A stretch of DNA of 64,000 nt from Cohnella kolymensis (GTDB lineage Bacteria > Bacillota > Bacilli > Paenibacillales > Paenibacillaceae). The notes beneath the pieces are model-generated. The model had not been told where the DNA came from and ran no database searches. It saw nothing but the letters and a program-made list of their open reading frames with translations. How positions within the stretch are numbered: the first letter of the stretch is position 1; every line of letters starts with the position of its first letter. A program made the translations under genes and the position numbers. This document shows, one piece after another, positions 55,491 to 63,732 of this stretch. The DNA lies in the NCBI RefSeq assembly GCF_000829465.1, contig NZ_JXAL01000001.1:372001-436000 (forward strand), in the 5' to 3' direction.

Positions 55491-56797
55491 TCAGCGCTCC
55501 GGACGTCCGATCGAATAATAACGCAATCCGGCATCCTCACTTCGGATTGATCGAAGACGTTTCTCCCATCTACAAGTATCGGCTGCTTCATGATTTGGGC
55601 AAGCTCCGTCAGCGGGTAAGAGCGGAATTCATCCCATTCCGTTAACAGGCACAGCGCATCCGCTCCGGCTGCGGCCTCCGCTGCCGTGCCGCACCACTTC
55701 ACCGAGCTGCCGGGCATTGCGGCCTTCATAGCCTGAACGGCTGCCGGGTCATAAGCTTGCACAACGGAACCGGCACGCAGCAGCTCTTGAATGATCGTAT
55801 GCGCAGCTGCTTCCCGAATGTCGTCGGTGTCCGGCTTATAGGAGAGCCCCCACACTCCCGCCACCTTGCCTTCCAAGCTGCCGAGCGCAGAGCTCAGCTT
55901 ATCGAGGATGCGATAGGGCTGCCCGCGGTTCACTTCATCCACGGCTTGCAGAATGCGCAAGTCCGCGCCGGCTTCCCTTGCGCTGCCGATGAGCGCCGTC
56001 GTATCCTTCGGCAAGCAGGAGCCGCCGAAGCCGATCCCTGCCTGCAGGGAGGAATGCCCGATTCGATGGTCCAGTCCCATTCCGTATGCAACCTGCCCGA
56101 TATCCGCACCCATTTTTTCGCATAAATTCGCAATTTCGTTGATGAACGATATTTTAGTCGCCAGAAAAGCGTTAGAGGCGTATTTTATCATTTCCGCACT
56201 TGTCCGATCCGTACGTACGACATTGCCGGCAAAACCGCGATACAATTCCGTTAATATGTTCCATGCTCGATCGCTGTCGGTTCCGATGATGACCCTGTCC
56301 GGGTGCAGGGTGTCCCTGATGGCCGAGCCCTCACGCAGAAATTCAGGCACCGAGACGATATCACAAGCTGCTCCCGCAAGGTCTCGCATCGTTCCTGCCA
56401 AACGTTCAGTGGTGCCGACAGGCACGGTGCTTTTGATCGCGACGATCTTGTAATCTCCGCTTTTCCTGATACCCTGAGCAGCTTCCGCCGCTGCCGCTTC
56501 GAGGAAAGACAGGTCAGGCGATTGATCCGCACGAAGCGGGGTTCCCACCGTCAAGAAAATAACGTCCGATTGGCCGGCTGCCTGCGGAGTGTCTGATGTA
56601 AAAGATAACCGCCCAAGCTGGGCGGTTTTCTCTACAAGTTCTTGTAAGCCGGGTTCATAAAAAGGAATGTCACCGCTGCGCAGCCGGTTAACCCTGTCGG
56701 TATCCGCGTCTACGCACACTACCTGGTGCCCCGCCTCCGCAAAACATGCGGCTGTTGTCATGCCGACATAACCGGCCCCTATCACCGCAAGCCTCAA
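55491..56797 (-). CDS. UDP-glucose 6-dehydrogenase (frameshift at the C-terminus)
   Basis: About 435 residues after repair. Oxidises UDP-glucose to UDP-glucuronate. RLAVIGAGYVGMTTAACFAE binds NAD; EFLREGSAIRDTLHPDRVII and the catalytic Cys in GFGGSCLPKDTTALIGSA are clear; VWGLSYKPDTDDIREA follows. Near 55534 one A is missing from GAGGAATGCC. Restoring it gives NAGLRYYSIGRPER and a stop at 55491, leaving 26 bp before the epimerase. The unrepaired frame instead reads into that gene. TTG start overlaps the GT2 stop by four bases (TTGA). Confidence 0.95.
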
Positions 56798-57552
56798 TGG
56801 AATGGCGCCCCTTTCGTAAGGTGTTCGTATAGCACAAGCACCTTGTCGTGCTCCCCGCGCTTAGGCTTACGGGCCATTTCCCTGACAATGGCAGGAAGCA
56901 CCCGGCTCATATAGGGCCAGAAGCGGATGAACGAAGTGCCCGTCGTTCTTGTTTTATAGGGAATCGGCACCTCGGCCATGCGAAAACCTTGGCGTACCAG
57001 GTTAAGCGTCATGACCTGCGCATAGTTGTAATCGTGTATAATGTCCAGCCTTTGCAGCGCCGCCCGTGAGAATGCGCGAAGCCCGGTCTGTCCGTCCGTG
57101 ATTTTCCTGCGCAGCAGCATCATTTGCAGCAGTGTAAACGTATAGTTTCCAAGCCGGCGATGGAGCTTCATTCCCTGAATCCGGCCGGCAAACCGGGAGG
57201 CGAGCACGTAATCAGCCGATCCGGTGAGGACAGGCTCGACGACCTGCGGAATGTGATCCGCCGGATACTCGTCGTCTGCGTCGATCATGACGGCAACATC
57301 CGCGCCAAGCCTGTAAGCTTCACGCAGCCCTTCGCGTACCGCGGCTCCAAGCCCGCGCCGCTCCGGGGAGGAAATGACGTAGTCCGCGCCTTCCAGGAAG
57401 GACACGTCCGGAGTACGGTCGGTTGAACCATCGTTCACAACAAGTACTTGCACGTCGACTTCGGGATTGAACGCGCGCGGGACCTTGCGGATCACTTGTC
57501 CAACTGAAGATTCTTCGTTCAAAGCGGGAATGACGACAATCAGTTTCAACAT
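56794..57552 (-). CDS. Family 2 glycosyltransferase, polyprenyl-phosphate sugar transferase type
   Basis: 252 residues, GT-A fold. VVIPALNEESSVGQVIRKVP and VLVVNDGSTDRTPDV bind the nucleotide; DADDEYPADHIPQVV holds the DxD; SRFAGRIQGMKLHRRLGN and DGQTGLRAFSR follow. The size and the absence of C-terminal membrane helices fit dolichol/undecaprenyl-phosphate sugar synthases (DPM1-like). Such enzymes load a sugar on a lipid carrier for transfer outside the membrane, as in B. subtilis YkcC/CsbB systems. It pairs well with the GT39-like gene at 60.0-61.6 kb. Confidence 0.88.
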   Translation of the reverse strand: MLKLIVVIPALNEESSVGQVIRKVPRAFNPEVDVQVLVVNDGSTDRTPDVSFLEGADYVISSPERRGLGAAVREGLREAYRLGADVAVMIDADDEYPADHIPQVVEPVLTGSADYVLASRFAGRIQGMKLHRRLGNYTFTLLQMMLLRRKITDGQTGLRAFSRAALQRLDIIHDYNYAQVMTLNLVRQGFRMAEVPIPYKTRTTGTSFIRFWPYMSRVLPAIVREMARKPKRGEHDKVLVLYEHLTKGAPFH

Positions 57553-57556
57553 GAGG

Positions 57557-59029
57557 CTATCCCACTTTCTCTGTATGCTTGTCCGATGATCCCGCTTCGA
57601 GGGCCTCCATTAACACAGGGCCCCTGGAATGGGACGGAAGCGGCACACCGAGCAGAGCTGCAATCGTCGGCGCCAGAGACACAATACTCCGCGGCTCCTG
57701 CACCCGCTCTCCCTTGCGGATGCCCGGACCATGCAAAAGAAACGGCACATATCTTTCACCGGTGTCCAAATGGCCATGCCCGCCGATGCCGTTGCCCTGT
57801 CCATGGTCAGCCATAACCGCAATCGCGGTGCCTTCCATGAGCCCTTCTTCCTCCAGCCATTCGCAATAATCGCGAATGAGCGCATCGGATTCCTTAATTT
57901 TGTCTAGATATTCCTGATAAAGAACTCCGCGGCTGTGCCCGGTCTGATCGACTGCGATCATCTGAATGACGAATAAATCCGGGAGCTCGCGTTTCATAAT
58001 CGTTTTGGCGTGTGCCATGATCTTATGATCGACCACATCGTTCTTCTCGACAGCCGTAAAGCTTTCCACGTAGCTGCCGAACGCGTCGATCAGATGCGCG
58101 CATCCGAACAGAATGCCTTTCCGTCCGGTTTCTTTCAGTGTGTCGAATATACTTTCAACCCGTACTCCCAGCTTCCAGACCATGTTGGATCTGATTCCGT
58201 GCTCGCGCGGATATGTACCGGTGAACATCGACGAGAAGCACACCACAGTCCTGGCCGGATATACGGTTTCCATTCGGTCGTAATAAACGCCGGTTTCCAT
58301 CAGCTGATGAAGAAATGGAGCGTCGGCCTCTTCAAAACGCTCCTTGCGGCAGCCGTCAATGACGAATACGATCATCCGCTTGGCGGCAGGGGTGTCATCC
58401 AGATGGATAGGGGCCGTGTAGCTCGGGTATTCTCGCGGTTTCCATGTAAACAGCAATCTATGTATAACCCAGCTGTACATGCCGATGCAGGCGCTTAGAA
58501 TAAGAAACCCGGCTACCGAACCGGCTGAGGTCTGCGCGCTGAATAGACGGTAACTCCAATCGAGTGTAACCAATAGCGTAAACACTTTAGGCAGCTGTTC
58601 GAAGACATTTCCGCTTGTGGAGTCGGAGTTTTTCAAAAAAAGCTTCCAGATCCTCGTGAAGTTCCACCAGGTCGTACCGATCCGCAAATGGTAATAAAGC
58701 GTTCCCCAGAAGAACACCGTAAAAAAAGCATACAGCCCGAATGCCCAAATCCACATGCCGATATCGAAAGAACCGCCGTATAGGAGGCCGCTGGCCAGCA
58801 GCGGCCCGAAAAGAAACCACCGCAAGTGAAGCGGATAATCATAAACATAAAAAATGACAAACAAAGGTAGATTTAATAGTATCGCATAAAACAGCGGAAC
58901 GGCTTTCAGCTCTCCGGCCTGCACCAGAAGAAAAACCGCCAACACGAAGACCGGCGTGAATGACTTCCCTTCGTTCAAAACGTTCCAGCAGCGAGCCGCC
59001 GCGATTTCAAACAAGGACGCGGATTTCAA
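57557..59029 (-). CDS. Membrane-bound alkaline-phosphatase-superfamily enzyme (sulfatase/phosphodiesterase type)
   Basis: 490 residues. Four or five membrane helices in the first ~190 residues, then a type I phosphodiesterase/nucleotide pyrophosphatase domain. MIVFVIDGCRKERFEEADAP holds the first metal Asp; YPARTVVCFSSMFTGTYPRE holds the putative nucleophile Thr; VIQMIAVDQTGHSRG and AIAVMADHGQGNGIGGHGH hold further metal ligands. It acts outside the membrane. The start is a TTG overlapping the FTR1 stop by four bases; no strong ribosome binding site is seen. The substrate is unknown; cleaving or transferring a phospho-substituent of a lipid or glycan is plausible. Confidence 0.87.
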   Translation of the reverse strand: MKSASLFEIAAARCWNVLNEGKSFTPVFVLAVFLLVQAGELKAVPLFYAILLNLPLFVIFYVYDYPLHLRWFLFGPLLASGLLYGGSFDIGMWIWAFGLYAFFTVFFWGTLYYHLRIGTTWWNFTRIWKLFLKNSDSTSGNVFEQLPKVFTLLVTLDWSYRLFSAQTSAGSVAGFLILSACIGMYSWVIHRLLFTWKPREYPSYTAPIHLDDTPAAKRMIVFVIDGCRKERFEEADAPFLHQLMETGVYYDRMETVYPARTVVCFSSMFTGTYPREHGIRSNMVWKLGVRVESIFDTLKETGRKGILFGCAHLIDAFGSYVESFTAVEKNDVVDHKIMAHAKTIMKRELPDLFVIQMIAVDQTGHSRGVLYQEYLDKIKESDALIRDYCEWLEEEGLMEGTAIAVMADHGQGNGIGGHGHLDTGERYVPFLLHGPGIRKGERVQEPRSIVSLAPTIAALLGVPLPSHSRGPVLMEALEAGSSDKHTEKVG

Positions 59030-59976
59030 AGGCGGTTCACCGACTTCAACTGCGGGTTGATAGCAGGCGTGCTGCTCTCTTGCACACGGCGGATTTCCGC
59101 CTTTTCGGCTTCATCAGACGCGTTTCTCCTCATGATCAGAACGTATAGAGCAGCGAAGTAACCTACATATACCAATACTTCCTCGAGTGAAGGCATCGCC
59201 GAATATCCGAATAACGCTTTTAGGAAAATACCGACTTCACCTGAGATGAGAGGGCTGTTTCCTGTATCGCGAATGTAATGAGCTTGGTCGATCGGGTGCT
59301 CCGGCATGAACCAGGTAATGTCATACAAATGAGGGATCACGGTACCGATCATATTAATGTCCTGCATCATTCCCACAGCTTGAACGAGCAGTCCCGCTGC
59401 GATCATGACAATCAAAATGCCGGTCCATTTAAAGAAAACGCGCGGCGAAACTTTGCGGCCCCCGCGGAACAGCAGGAAGCTGACAGCGAAAGCGAGCAGG
59501 ATGCCTGTAATGGCTCCCCATCCTTTGAAAGCATTGCCGATGTTGCCGCCTGTGATGGCAGCGAAGAAAAATACGGTTTCCACGCCTTCGCGCAGTACGA
59601 CAAGGAAGGAGTGAAGCACCATGCCGGCGATGTTGCCCGCTGTAACGAACTGGTCCATTTTGCTGACTGACTTGTCTTTCATTTCCTTGGACTGTTTGGC
59701 CATCCAGAAGACCATCTGCGTAAGGAGAATAGTCGAAATGATCATAATGCCGATCTTAAGATACATTTCGCTGCCCATGGAAGCGAATCCGGTTAGGACG
59801 ACCTGGAACAGAAGCGCAACGCCGCAGCTGGCAACGACCGCAAGACCCGCGCCGAGCCACACCCATTTGGTGAATTCCGGGCGCTTGACTTGCCGCAGAT
59901 AAGTGGTGATTACTCCTATAATAAGCAACGCCTCAAGCGCTTCGCGAAAAGTAATTAATAATGCCTGAATCTCCAA
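59026..59976 (-). CDS. FTR1-family high-affinity iron permease
   Basis: 316 residues, seven membrane helices. The two iron-binding RExxE motifs are visible: TFREALEALLIIGV and VLREGVETVFFFAA. EfeU/FTR1 proteins take up iron, using an oxidase or other periplasmic partner. Here two secreted helical proteins are encoded upstream in the same operon, but no EfeB peroxidase or multicopper oxidase is. Start is TTG, eight bases after AAGGAGG. Fur-box-like sites lie before the first gene of the operon. Confidence 0.95.
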   Translation of the reverse strand: MEIQALLITFREALEALLIIGVITTYLRQVKRPEFTKWVWLGAGLAVVASCGVALLFQVVLTGFASMGSEMYLKIGIMIISTILLTQMVFWMAKQSKEMKDKSVSKMDQFVTAGNIAGMVLHSFLVVLREGVETVFFFAAITGGNIGNAFKGWGAITGILLAFAVSFLLFRGGRKVSPRVFFKWTGILIVMIAAGLLVQAVGMMQDINMIGTVIPHLYDITWFMPEHPIDQAHYIRDTGNSPLISGEVGIFLKALFGYSAMPSLEEVLVYVGYFAALYVLIMRRNASDEAEKAEIRRVQESSTPAINPQLKSVNRL

Positions 59977-59994
59977 AAGAGTGTCCTCCTTGGT

Positions 59995-61557
59995 TCATCG
60001 GAGCCCTTCGATGAATCCGGGTTTTTGCTCGTACAGCACGACGCGGTGGTAGGTGGGATACAGCCAGGGGCTCCCTTCAAACGCTATAACTTCATTGAAC
60101 CATGAACCGGCGCTCCGGTCTATCCCTTGAATAAAGGCATTGGTGGCAAAAATATGACGCGGCGGCACGGGGTATTGCAGCAGTTCCATGCGCATATCGC
60201 TCCAATGTCGAAGCCGCCGTACCTGATGTTCCGGGCTTATATAGGAGATAACCCGTTGTTCCTCCCAGGTGAACATGATGCTGTCATCCTTGGGCACTGA
60301 CTCTTTCACGTATTCGGCAAGCTCCAGTACCGGCGGTTTCTTATTATGGGCTTCACGTGCCAACGGGTAAGTCACCGCGGCGGTTCCAACCAGCCATAGC
60401 AGGCTGAAGCAGACGAACAAAGCTTTACTGCCGATCCGGCGGCTAACCGACCGGGGTAAGAAAGTGCAAAAGTGCTCCAGCCCGGTTGCGAGAAGCCACA
60501 GCAGCGGCGGGATAAGCGGCAGGATATGCCGCGGTTTATCGACATTCTGTGCGAAAAACGCCCACAGCAGGTACGGCAGAATCCATAAAAGCAAAAACAA
60601 TGTTCGTCTAGAGTTGCTGACGCTTTGTTTCCTGACCACCCGTGTTACGACCACGGAAAGCAAACCGATCACTCCGATTGCAGCAGCGATCGTGGACAGC
60701 CAGCGCCATCCGGCATACCCGGCCCAGAGCGTCCCGAGCCCTGCACCGCCGATCTGGCGAAGCAAGAAGTAACGCGCTCTCCCCGTGAAAGAGGTGTCGG
60801 CGGAATAGGTCCCGCCCCAGTCCGTGAAATGTCCCTCTGTGAATGCGAACGCCAGCTTCATCAAAGGAGCAACTCCGCCCTCCGATACGGCCAGAGCGCC
60901 TGCCCATGCCGCACACACCAATGCTGCTGCGGCGGCCGACAGAAGCACATTTCTTAAAGCCTGCCGGCGAGGAATCTCCCTGTCACATATAACAACGGCG
61001 GCAGCACCTGCCCACAGGACGGATAAAGGCACGTAGGACACACGAACACCAAGCAGTAAACCAAGGACGACACCGGCGAGAATAAAGGAAACCGTTCGAT
61101 TCCGGACCGCTTCCGGCTCCGGCTGCATCGACCGCCAGATTAACAGCGCGAAAATGCCTGCCAACAATGTTCCCAATGCATCGGACGTAGGCTGTATTCC
61201 CGTAACGACCGGCAGCGGAGCCAACGCATACAGGATGGAAGCCAATCTTGCAGCGGATATCGAGCCAAGCTGACGAAACAGCAGCCAAAGGGGTACAACT
61301 GTAAGTCCTCCGGCAACGGCTGACAACATGGATAATGCCGTGAATGGCTCGCCGACTGCGTAATAGAACAGATGAGCCGCTAAAATATATACCGGATAAC
61401 CGGGAAAATGCGGCTGCATAGCGGATAAATCGAAACGATCCAGCGCGAGAGCGAAATCGATATCATCCCAGCCTGCCGGATACGGCGACATATAGAGGAG
61501 CCGTATGGCAACGGCGAATAACGCCAGCGCCGCGAGTTCCACGCGCCGCCGTTTCAC
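59995..61557 (-). CDS. GT39/PMT-like membrane glycosyltransferase
   Basis: 520 residues, about eleven membrane helices. The first extracytoplasmic loop carries PYPAGWDDIDFALALDRFDL with the catalytic acidic pair expected of GT-C enzymes, then FPGYPVYILAAHLFYYAVG. It resembles ArnT/YkcB-like transferases that take a sugar from a polyprenyl-phosphate donor and add it outside the membrane. The GT2 gene of the same operon could make that donor. GTG start overlaps the upstream stop by four bases; FTR1 follows after 18 bp. Confidence 0.82.
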   Translation of the reverse strand: MKRRRVELAALALFAVAIRLLYMSPYPAGWDDIDFALALDRFDLSAMQPHFPGYPVYILAAHLFYYAVGEPFTALSMLSAVAGGLTVVPLWLLFRQLGSISAARLASILYALAPLPVVTGIQPTSDALGTLLAGIFALLIWRSMQPEPEAVRNRTVSFILAGVVLGLLLGVRVSYVPLSVLWAGAAAVVICDREIPRRQALRNVLLSAAAAALVCAAWAGALAVSEGGVAPLMKLAFAFTEGHFTDWGGTYSADTSFTGRARYFLLRQIGGAGLGTLWAGYAGWRWLSTIAAAIGVIGLLSVVVTRVVRKQSVSNSRRTLFLLLWILPYLLWAFFAQNVDKPRHILPLIPPLLWLLATGLEHFCTFLPRSVSRRIGSKALFVCFSLLWLVGTAAVTYPLAREAHNKKPPVLELAEYVKESVPKDDSIMFTWEEQRVISYISPEHQVRRLRHWSDMRMELLQYPVPPRHIFATNAFIQGIDRSAGSWFNEVIAFEGSPWLYPTYHRVVLYEQKPGFIEGLR

Positions 61558-62315
61558 GCGCGCTTACGTTTCCTCATCGTATAAGCGACAACGCCGACCA
61601 AAGCCAGCACGATAATAACCAAAGGAATCCAGTTTCTCGGATCCGACAAGTCCGTGGTCCGGTTGCCGTCGCGCTGCTCCGCTTGCCCGCCGGGACTGTC
61701 GCTGTCGGTGAAATGTCCCACTTCAAGGCTTGCTAGCTTGAACCGGTCCTGCAGTGAATTCAAGATGGTGCCTCGGCTGGATTCGAAGAGATCCTTATCC
61801 GCTTCCTTGATTCCAACCCCGAACAGGCCGGGATTTCCTAATGAAGTGAGCGCGTTGTTGAATTCTTTTCTTATCTTCTCATCAAGCGCCGCATCCGTTT
61901 GTTTGACCGTCGGCGACAGCGCTTCATAGGTTGCATTGGCCTTGGCGATCAATGTTTTGTTCTGCGAGTAATTCTCAAAATCGGCAGCAATGGATGCCAT
62001 CCGGCGCGCGATATTAAGCACGAGAATCTTGTGCATATCGCTCAGCACCGCTTGTTTGTCCTTCTCTTCAAGATGAGTGAGCACCGTCTGAGCCGGCTCA
62101 GGCCCCATGTGCATGTCGAGCTCCTGCTTCATCGGATCGAATGCGCCTTTTGCACCCGCAAAATTGGGTGAGGCTCCATTTAATTCTGCAGCCATTTTTT
62201 TGTACGCCTCTGCCAATGGCTCCTCGTTGGGATCTCCGTAAGAATAGGCCTGTACGCTTATCGGAGCAAGCAAGCAGCACACAAGCAGCATGGCAATTGC
62301 AATCGTCGCCTTCAA
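61554..62315 (-). CDS. Secreted helical protein with C-terminal membrane anchor
   Basis: 253 residues. Signal peptide IAIAMLLVCCLLAPISVQA, a helical domain (~190 residues) and a C-terminal membrane helix WIPLVIIVLALVGVVAYTM followed by MRKRKRA, so the domain faces outward. HKILVLNIARRMASIAADFE resembles helical domains found beside or fused to FTR1 permeases. A role in presenting iron to the permease is inference. TTG at 62315 is preferred, eight bases after GAGGAG; GTG at 62324 overlaps that site. Confidence 0.75.
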   Translation of the reverse strand: MKATIAIAMLLVCCLLAPISVQAYSYGDPNEEPLAEAYKKMAAELNGASPNFAGAKGAFDPMKQELDMHMGPEPAQTVLTHLEEKDKQAVLSDMHKILVLNIARRMASIAADFENYSQNKTLIAKANATYEALSPTVKQTDAALDEKIRKEFNNALTSLGNPGLFGVGIKEADKDLFESSRGTILNSLQDRFKLASLEVGHFTDSDSPGGQAEQRDGNRTTDLSDPRNWIPLVIIVLALVGVVAYTMRKRKRA

Positions 62316-62334
62316 ACAGCTCACTCCTCACACA

Positions 62335-63549
62335 TTACTTCCCGAAAGCCGTTAATTTGTTCAAATCAGCTTCAACAGCTTTGTACGTGCCTTCAGCTTC
62401 CGCCTTCTTGCCGGCTTTCACTTGATCCAGCAGCTTCTGGGCATTATCGATCAATGCTTTGGCCGCAGCTTCTCCGCCAAGCGCTTTCGGCAGGTCGCTC
62501 TCGATTACACTGATGAACAACGCGCCTTCGAGAGCAGTAATTGCGGCTTTATCCTTACCCCAATTCTCAAAGGTCTCCTTATACTCCCCTTTTGCTGTAG
62601 CGGCAAATGCACGTACATAGGCCTGGTTGATCGGTTCGCCTTTAACGTTCTTAACATCATTGGCAAGATCGAATTGGCTTTCAATGAAATCAGCCGCTTC
62701 CTTGTCATGTTCCTCTAGATAATTCTTTAAGGATTGGAAGAACGCCCAGCCTTCCGCTTGCTCTACCTTCGCGTCTTTGCTACCCTCTTTAACCGCTTTT
62801 TCTATCTTGTAACCATATCCTTTTTCCGCGCCGGAAGCCAGATAGAATGCTTTCATCAACGATTTGTCGACAAGCTGCTTGCCTAGATTATAAGCCAGGT
62901 TGTCACCCTTCCCGGCCGCTTGCTCCATCTCCGCAAACCCGCTGTCGATCACGCCCAGCAATTGGGTATGATAGGCGGTGTCGCGTTTCTCTACCATGCC
63001 TTTCAAGATACCTTCATATACGGTACGGGCTTCTTTGAGTTCATTATTTACAAATTCTTTATCAGTAAACTTATCATTCGCTTCTTTGAATTCGTGACGC
63101 AGAGTTAAGAATGCCACCTTCTGCAGCAGCTTATCATGAATCTGAGCGACGACCATCGGCTCGAGTGAACCGTCTTTACCTGCCGCTGCAGCCGCCTCCA
63201 GCTGTTGGTTCACTTGGCTTTCCGCTTCAGCATCGCGTGCCTCTACGCTCGGTTTGATTTTAGAGTTATACAGCTCTTGCGATTTGGCCCAATCTACATT
63301 CCCCGCTTCAGCGCCGGCTTTCATTCCATCGACCAGCTCTTTCACAGCAGAGACGAACGCCTCAGTGCCGCCCTCTTCCTTGTCAGCGGCATCCTCACTG
63401 TTGCTTGGCGATGCCGGTGCTGAAGCTGTAGCGCTAGGCTGGCTCGTTTCCGACCCCGATTGCGCAGGCGCCAATTCCTCATTGCCGCATGCGGATAAGA
63501 CGAAGCTTGCTGATATAATTAATGTAAGAGCAGCTTTCCACGATTTCAT
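62335..63549 (-). CDS. Helical lipoprotein, first gene of the FTR1 operon
   Basis: 404 residues. Lipoprotein signal with lipobox FVLSAC (Cys ~21), a Ser/Pro/Ala linker, then a long helical domain rich in Glu/Lys (LTLRHEFKEANDKFTDKEFV, GYKIEKAVKEGSKDAK). Not identifiable as EfeO by motif, but position and secretion suggest a substrate-binding partner for FTR1. GAGGGGAAG precedes the ATG. Fur-like sites lie 32 and 72 bp upstream. Confidence 0.78.
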   Translation of the reverse strand: MKSWKAALTLIISASFVLSACGNEELAPAQSGSETSQPSATASAPASPSNSEDAADKEEGGTEAFVSAVKELVDGMKAGAEAGNVDWAKSQELYNSKIKPSVEARDAEAESQVNQQLEAAAAAGKDGSLEPMVVAQIHDKLLQKVAFLTLRHEFKEANDKFTDKEFVNNELKEARTVYEGILKGMVEKRDTAYHTQLLGVIDSGFAEMEQAAGKGDNLAYNLGKQLVDKSLMKAFYLASGAEKGYGYKIEKAVKEGSKDAKVEQAEGWAFFQSLKNYLEEHDKEAADFIESQFDLANDVKNVKGEPINQAYVRAFAATAKGEYKETFENWGKDKAAITALEGALFISVIESDLPKALGGEAAAKALIDNAQKLLDQVKAGKKAEAEGTYKAVEADLNKLTAFGK

Positions 63550-63580
63550 TAAGTACTTCCCCTCTCAGCTTGTATGTTAT

Positions 63581-63595
63581 TGAGAGCGTTTCTCA
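63581..63595 (-). promoter_or_regulatory. Second, weaker Fur-like inverted repeat
   Basis: TTGAGAGCGTTTCTCAA is palindromic and matches 9 of 14 informative positions of the 15-bp Fur consensus. It lies between the stronger site and the start codon. Confidence 0.4.
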
Positions 63596-63620
63596 ATTAC
63601 AATGTCTATTGTATTGAGAG

Positions 63621-63635
63621 TGAGAATCGTTGTCA
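63621..63635 (-). promoter_or_regulatory. Fur box upstream of the iron-permease operon
   Basis: TGAGAATCGTTGTCA matches the Bacillus Fur box TGATAATNATTATCA at 11 of 14 informative positions and extends to TGAGAATCGTTGTCAATGA. A further half-site-like TTATTGATAAT lies just upstream. Position fits iron-repressed transcription of the operon at 63549-54481. Confidence 0.7.
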
Positions 63636-63676
63636 ATGAAATTATTGATAATGGTCCCGCCTTTTTGTAAGGCACG

Positions 63677-63717
63677 AAAAAACCCGCCCAGATCAATGAA
63701 TTGACCTGACCGGGCTG
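63677..63717 (-). terminator. Terminator after the ferredoxin gene
   Basis: Minus strand AGCCCGGTCAGGTCAATT ... TGATCTGGGCGGGT with six T. Confidence 0.88.
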
Positions 63718-63732
63718 CTTGTATTCTTATTC

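Noticed and set aside
55370-55500. Long overlap between UDP-glucose dehydrogenase and epimerase genes
   Set aside because: Restoring one A near 55534 gives a dehydrogenase stop at 55491 and removes the overlap; the extra tail matches no family.
36033-55534. Programmed ribosomal frameshifting
   Set aside because: Sites are scattered among unrelated genes, occur in both directions, lack slippery-site plus structure context, and affect families in which recoding is not known.
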